A stretch of DNA of 9,282 nucleotides from Pontiella desulfatans (GTDB lineage: Bacteria; Verrucomicrobiota; Kiritimatiellia; Kiritimatiellales; Pontiellaceae), in contig JARFRL010000251.1 in NCBI GenBank assembly GCA_029287275.1, positions 1-9,282 on the forward strand, in the 5' to 3' direction. This document shows positions 5,791 through 9,282 of this stretch, one piece after another. The translations under genes and the position numbers were made by a program. The first letter of the stretch is position 1; every line of letters begins with the position of its first letter. Below the pieces are notes generated by a model. It had not been told where the DNA came from. It made no database searches and was given only the letters and a program-made list of their open reading frames with translations.

Positions 5791-8700
5791 ATGCAAAAGA
5801 GATCGCATTCGATTTATGGGTTGTTCTTGGTTTTCGGGCTGCTTGTTCCTGGGGGTGTAACGGCGGCGGTCGAATACGACGCGAGAAGCCCACAGCTGGC
5901 TTTCGCCGCGCGCGAGGTCAACGCCGCCTTAAAAGAAACGGGCAAGGAAAACCTGCGAGTCTTGTTGAAGATCACGCCGGATGAGGCTTCGCCGGAGGCG
6001 TATCAGATTAAAACCAGCGGGTCGGGCATCGCGGTGATCGGGGCGGACGCGAACGGCGCCATGTACGGCGGCATTGAAGTGGCGAACTATTTGAAGATGG
6101 GATTGCCGATCGAAAACGTTTCCCGCCAACCATTTATTGAGAAACGCGGCATCAAGAGCAATCTTCCGATCGACGTCCGCGCCCCGTCCTACTGCGACAA
6201 GGGAACCGCGGCGCAGATCAACATCGTGAACATCTGGGATTTTGAAGGCTTCTGGGTGCCCTATCTGGATGATCTCGCCCGCTATCGCTATAACCTGCTC
6301 AGCTTGTGGACCACGCATCCCTACGTGCATATGGTGAAAGTCAAAGGCTATGAGGATGCCTCGCTCGACGATGTCTACCGGCTCAAGGAGGAGTTCCTCG
6401 TTCCCGGCATCTCGAACAAATTCGAAGACATGGATAAGAACCACGACGGATATCTGACCGTTGAGGACGGAACCATCGAACTGGTCAAAAAAATAACCAT
6501 CGACGAGAAAGTCGAGCACTGGAAGAAGGTGTTCAAGCACGCGAATGATCGTGGGATTGATATCTGTCTGTTCAGCTGGACCGTATTTGTTGGTGAGGCG
6601 AAAGGGCGCTATGGCATCACCGAAGACCAGTCCAACCCCAAGACCATCGAGTATGTGCGCGCGTGTGTGAAAGAGGCGCTGCTGACCTATCCGGCAATCA
6701 AAGGTATTGGCGTGACATCGGGTGAAAACGACCGTCGTGAACTCGACGGATCGCCCGATTCGACCGAGTGGTTCATCCGAAAAACCTACGCGCAAGCGGT
6801 GCAAGACGCGAAGAAGGACCCGCGCTGGGTTGATCGTGACATCCGTTTCATCTTCCGTCGGCATGGCAGCGAATGCGAGTGGGTCAACGAGGTCATGGCC
6901 GACTACGATGGCGGTGTGCTGGATACCAGCACCAAATACGCGGTGGCGCACATGTACTCCTCGCGTCGCCCGCAAGAGTGGGAAAAACGCATGGCGGGTG
7001 AAGGGTGGATCGAGCGCTACAAGGTTTGGCTCAACCTGCGCAACGACGACCTGTTCATGCACCGCTTTGGTAGCCCGGATTTCCTGCGCGAGTTGATTCG
7101 TAACTTCCCGCACGAGTATATCCGCGGGTTCTACATGGGCTCCGACGGATACTTCTGGGGCAAAGAGTTCATCTCCAAGACCCCCGAACTTTCCGGGCAG
7201 CTGGAGATCGAGAAGCATTGGTACAATTTCCGGATGCTCGGTGAGATGGCCTACACCCTCGAGCTCGATGACGACTACTGGAAGGCCGTGCTCAAGCATC
7301 GGTTCCCGAGCGTGGACGTGGACCTGCTGTTCAGCGCGTGGGAAACGGTTTCAGAAGTTGTTCCGCAACTCAACCGTTCCGTCTGGGCGCCGACCGATGG
7401 CTCGTTCGCGCCGGAGATGTGCCAGGAGGGAAAATCATTTCTTACGGTCGACAGCTACTATCTCGCGCGGCCGCCGATGATCTTGCGCGCGGATCCGCCG
7501 GCTGGCGAGCGGCACTGCGTTTCGGTCAACGACTGGGCCGCCAAGGTGGCGGCCGGCAAGGCCTCCGATTTCGGCGACAAACTCACCCCGCTTGAAGTCG
7601 CGGACAAGCTCGACGGCTATGCCGAGGCCGCCCTGACCGCGCTGCCGTCCCTGAAACAGCAGGTCGGGGACAATGCCGAGTTGCGCGATGTGCTTCTCGA
7701 TATGGAGAGCATGGCTCGGCTGGGGCAATATTACGCCGACAAGCAGCGCGCCGCCTCTCATCTGATGGTGTACCGTCTTGGTGGATGGAAGGACAAGGCC
7801 CGCCACGAGAAAGCCGTGGATGCCATCGAGCGGTCGCGTGACCACTGGAAAGCCTATGCCGATGTCTTGGAATCCCACTACAAAACATCGCTGCACGCCA
7901 AAACCGACTGGTTCCGCTGGTACGAACGGCTGGAAGACGTGGAGCGTGAAGTCGCCGCGATCAAGGGGGAGGGCGCGCTGCCAACCATCGAGTTCGTTGG
8001 TCTCGCCGATGGCTCAAACTATCCCGCGGGACAGAACCTTGATGTCGGGCTAGAGGTGGACGCGGCGGCGGGGCTGCATAGCGTCCGGTTGTACATGAAT
8101 GGCGTCTTGGTCGGAGACGCCGTCACAAAGGCCGCGCCCGTATGGACCGCCGCCGACCACAAGGAACTCAACGCTCTGAAGGATGACTGGTACAGCCTGC
8201 GCGCGGTCGCGGTCGACAACGAGGGCTTCGTTACGGAGAAAGAAGTCTACGTGCGCGTCGGCGAAAATCCCGGCGACAAGGAGAACTGGAAGCTGGAACC
8301 TTACGCCGTGCTTATGACCGATGGAGAGGAGCTCTTTTCCGGTATTGGCGAGAACGATGAGGAACGTAAGCACAACCATTCCATCAAGGACCTCAAGGAG
8401 GGCATCGGCGTGACGTTCCTGTTTGACGCGGGAGGGAAGCTGGTTGTCCGCGATGAATTCTATGGCGTTTCGATCATCCGGACCTACTCCAAAGCCGACA
8501 AAGTCGGTCAGGGGCCGCGGCGCTGCGAATTCAAGGACGGCGCGGTGACCACCTACAATCTCGTTGAGCCGGTCAGCGTGCTGTGGTCGTCGCGTGTTTT
8601 CGACCGCGATAAGCAGGCGTTCAAAAATCCGCTGCCCGCCGATAAAGGGTTCAAGGGCCCGTACGAGTTCGTCATCACGCGGAACAAGCACTTCGCCATC

Positions 8701-8799
8701 TATGGCACCAAAAACGGCAAGCCGGCTCTGATCTGGTCGCAGAAGCCCGACTGGAAGTTCTGGGGAGGGCGCTTTAAGAATCGCCTGCCCTCAAAATAA
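5791..8799 (+). CDS. Secreted GH20/GH67-like putative glycosidase paralogue with EF-hand loop, Ig-like domain and unknown C-terminal domain
   Basis: The 1002-residue product has a signal peptide (about 1-26). A zincin-like N-domain (27-105, GAMYGG at 89-94) and a putative TIM barrel (about 115-500) follow. It aligns through both with the preceding gene: compare the starts VEYD and VRYD, KRGIKSNLPIDVRAPSY and MRGVKFNIPLDVRTPSY, GIGVTSGEN (305-313, E312), AHMYSS, and GSDGYFWG (450-457, D452). A loop at 215-226 (D215, N217, D219, G220, T223, D226) fits the EF-hand calcium-binding pattern and is missing from the other paralogue. A helical region (about 595-725) leads to an Ig-like domain (about 730-826: PTIEFVGLADG start, YSLRAVAVDNEG near the end), as found in many secreted glycosidases. 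Residues 833-1002 form a beta-rich domain that I do not recognise. Secretion is clear. Glycosidase activity and substrate are inferred only from the fold-like N-terminal half. There is no DUF1080 domain here. Confidence 0.82.
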   Translation: MQKRSHSIYGLFLVFGLLVPGGVTAAVEYDARSPQLAFAAREVNAALKETGKENLRVLLKITPDEASPEAYQIKTSGSGIAVIGADANGAMYGGIEVANYLKMGLPIENVSRQPFIEKRGIKSNLPIDVRAPSYCDKGTAAQINIVNIWDFEGFWVPYLDDLARYRYNLLSLWTTHPYVHMVKVKGYEDASLDDVYRLKEEFLVPGISNKFEDMDKNHDGYLTVEDGTIELVKKITIDEKVEHWKKVFKHANDRGIDICLFSWTVFVGEAKGRYGITEDQSNPKTIEYVRACVKEALLTYPAIKGIGVTSGENDRRELDGSPDSTEWFIRKTYAQAVQDAKKDPRWVDRDIRFIFRRHGSECEWVNEVMADYDGGVLDTSTKYAVAHMYSSRRPQEWEKRMAGEGWIERYKVWLNLRNDDLFMHRFGSPDFLRELIRNFPHEYIRGFYMGSDGYFWGKEFISKTPELSGQLEIEKHWYNFRMLGEMAYTLELDDDYWKAVLKHRFPSVDVDLLFSAWETVSEVVPQLNRSVWAPTDGSFAPEMCQEGKSFLTVDSYYLARPPMILRADPPAGERHCVSVNDWAAKVAAGKASDFGDKLTPLEVADKLDGYAEAALTALPSLKQQVGDNAELRDVLLDMESMARLGQYYADKQRAASHLMVYRLGGWKDKARHEKAVDAIERSRDHWKAYADVLESHYKTSLHAKTDWFRWYERLEDVEREVAAIKGEGALPTIEFVGLADGSNYPAGQNLDVGLEVDAAAGLHSVRLYMNGVLVGDAVTKAAPVWTAADHKELNALKDDWYSLRAVAVDNEGFVTEKEVYVRVGENPGDKENWKLEPYAVLMTDGEELFSGIGENDEERKHNHSIKDLKEGIGVTFLFDAGGKLVVRDEFYGVSIIRTYSKADKVGQGPRRCEFKDGAVTTYNLVEPVSVLWSSRVFDRDKQAFKNPLPADKGFKGPYEFVITRNKHFAIYGTKNGKPALIWSQKPDWKFWGGRFKNRLPSK

Positions 8800-8809
8800 A
8801 TCGTCTTCG

Positions 8810-8850
8810 GGCGCTGCTCCAGACCGGCTTGCGGGTTTTGGAGCGGTGCC
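8810..8850 (+). terminator. Strong hairpin after the second paralogue, without a T-run
   Basis: Positions 8810-8821 pair with 8839-8850 over 12 bp, including two G-T wobbles, around a 17-base loop. The hairpin starts 11 bp after the stop codon. No T-run follows (the next bases are GC-rich), so it is a non-standard terminator or an mRNA-end stabiliser. Confidence 0.4.
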
Positions 8851-8868
8851 GCGGCGGGCGGGTGAAAG

Positions 8869-8874
8869 TATAAT
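8869..8874 (+). promoter_or_regulatory. Candidate -10 box of the propeller gene
   Basis: This is a perfect TATAAT, 33 bp before the proposed ATG at 8907. The region 17 bp upstream (GTGCCG at 8846-8851) is a poor -35 and lies inside the hairpin, so the promoter would be weak or activator-dependent. Confidence 0.35.
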
Positions 8875-8878
8875 GCGG

Positions 8879-8894
8879 ATCAAGTTAATTTGAT
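8879..8894. promoter_or_regulatory. 16-bp palindrome at the predicted transcription start, operator-like
   Basis: ATCAAGTT AATTTGAT is a two-fold symmetric site with one mismatched pair. It begins four bases after the TATAAT box, so a bound protein would cover the expected start of transcription. The regulator is unknown. Confidence 0.35.
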
Positions 8895-8906
8895 ATGAGA
8901 CGGAAG

Positions 8907-9263
8907 ATGAGAATCGTGGAGGGAACGCATCTGGATATTAAAACGGTGAACCTAGGTATATTACTGCTTGTTTTGTTCTGTGTGTCGCTTGCCCGGGCGG
9001 ATCAATGGCCTCAGTTTCGCGGGCCTGACGGCAACCAGCTTTCCACCGGCCAAGCATTGCCTGAGGTATGGGGTTCCGAAACAAATATTCAGTGGCAAGT
9101 AAAGATTCCCGGGCGCGCCTGGTCATCTCCGGTGGTGTGGGAAGAAAAGGTCTTCGTTACCTCGGTGGCGGTGCTGGATCAACCGGCCAGTAAGAAGATT
9201 AAGCCGACGGATGATTGCCAGTGGAAAATTTACTGTCTGAATAAAGACTCCGGCGAAATCGTG
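8907..9263 (+). CDS. N-terminal part of a secreted PQQ-like beta-propeller repeat protein
   Basis: The reading frame runs off the window; only about 119 genuine residues are present. A hydrophobic signal segment (GILLLVLFCVSLARA, about residues 17-31) is followed by DQWPQFRGPDGNQ, the usual opening of PQQ-like WD40-type propellers (BamB-like) that are abundant in planctomycetes and Verrucomicrobia. The first blade repeat is visible: IQWQVKIPGRAWSSPVVWEE, then KVFVTS, and a second element WKIYCLNKDSGEIV. Such proteins are exported. Some bind PQQ as dehydrogenases and others are scaffolds, and the fragment cannot tell which. The start is uncertain: ATG 8907 has only GGAAG immediately before it, whereas GGAGGG (8918-8923) sits seven bases before an in-frame CTG at 8931 that would give a more compact signal peptide. 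Codons after 9263 are adapter-derived. Confidence 0.8.
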
Positions 9264-9282
9264 CTGTCTCTTATACACATCT
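9264..9282 (+). other. Tn5 mosaic-end / Nextera adapter read-through (artefact)
   Basis: The last 19 bases, CTGTCTCTTATACACATCT, are the exact reverse complement of the 19-bp Tn5 mosaic end used in Nextera libraries and are the standard adapter-trimming sequence. They are not genomic. Translated in the propeller frame they give LSLIHI, a recognised contaminant tail. Confidence 0.95.

Larger units (their letters stand above)
8800..8906 (+). other. Intergenic region with hairpin and promoter-like elements
   Basis: In 107 bp there is a 12-bp stem hairpin, a perfect TATAAT box and a 16-bp palindrome, in that order, before the propeller gene. The arrangement suggests that one transcript ends and another begins here. 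Confidence 0.45.

Noticed and set aside
5929..7299. Long open frame on the - strand (456 codons) opposite the second paralogue
   Set aside because: It is antisense to conserved barrel motifs, with no ribosome site and no familiar domain; a shadow frame.
1..9282. CRISPR arrays, tRNA or rRNA genes, insertion sequences, phage genes
   Set aside because: I saw no regularly spaced direct repeats, no cloverleaf or rRNA-like stretches and no transposase or integrase motifs. The Tn5-end match at 9264-9282 is a library adapter, not a transposon.

Overview
The window looks like a metagenomic or draft contig end from a GC-rich bacterium of the PVC group (Planctomycetota, Verrucomicrobiota, Kiritimatiellota or Lentisphaerota). 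This is inferred from the gene families, all on the + strand and exported: a signal-bearing Gfo/Idh/MocA oxidoreductase, a secreted ThuA-like protein, DUF1080 (3-keto-disaccharide hydrolase) domains, large GH20/GH67-like glycosidase-type proteins, and a PQQ-like propeller protein with the WPQFRGP start typical of those phyla. The phylum cannot be settled from the sequence alone.

Layout. Positions 1-45 are the last 14 codons and stop of a gene that looks like the C-terminus of a DUF1080 domain. After 44 bp comes a Gfo/Idh/MocA oxidoreductase (90-1490). A 266-bp gap with several inverted repeats precedes a ThuA-like gene (1757-2767), which is followed after 46 bp by a 933-residue fusion (2814-5615): a zincin-like N-domain, a putative TIM barrel, a helical region, then a complete DUF1080 domain. 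A 175-bp gap follows. Next is a 1002-residue paralogue of the fusion (5791-8799) in which the DUF1080 domain is replaced by an Ig-like domain and an unrecognised C-terminal domain, and which carries an EF-hand-type loop. After a 107-bp gap with a strong hairpin, a TATAAT box and a palindrome, a PQQ-like propeller gene begins (8907) and runs off the window.

How the genes may work together (inference). Gfo/Idh/MocA, ThuA and DUF1080 families recur in 3-keto-glycoside metabolism: a sugar is oxidised at C3, the glycosidic bond is cleaved by elimination, and the product is hydrated. The Bacteroides thetaiotaomicron BT2157-BT2160 system and rhizobial ThuAB are the characterised relatives I have in mind. 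Here all parts carry export signals, and one DUF1080 is fused to a putative glycosidase. The best candidate for something new is therefore an extracytoplasmic oxidative glycan-cleavage system built around the two paralogous barrel proteins.

The last 19 bases (9264-9282) are exactly the Tn5 mosaic-end/Nextera adapter read-through sequence. The contig end is a library artefact, and the final residues of the last reading frame (LSLIHI) are not genomic.
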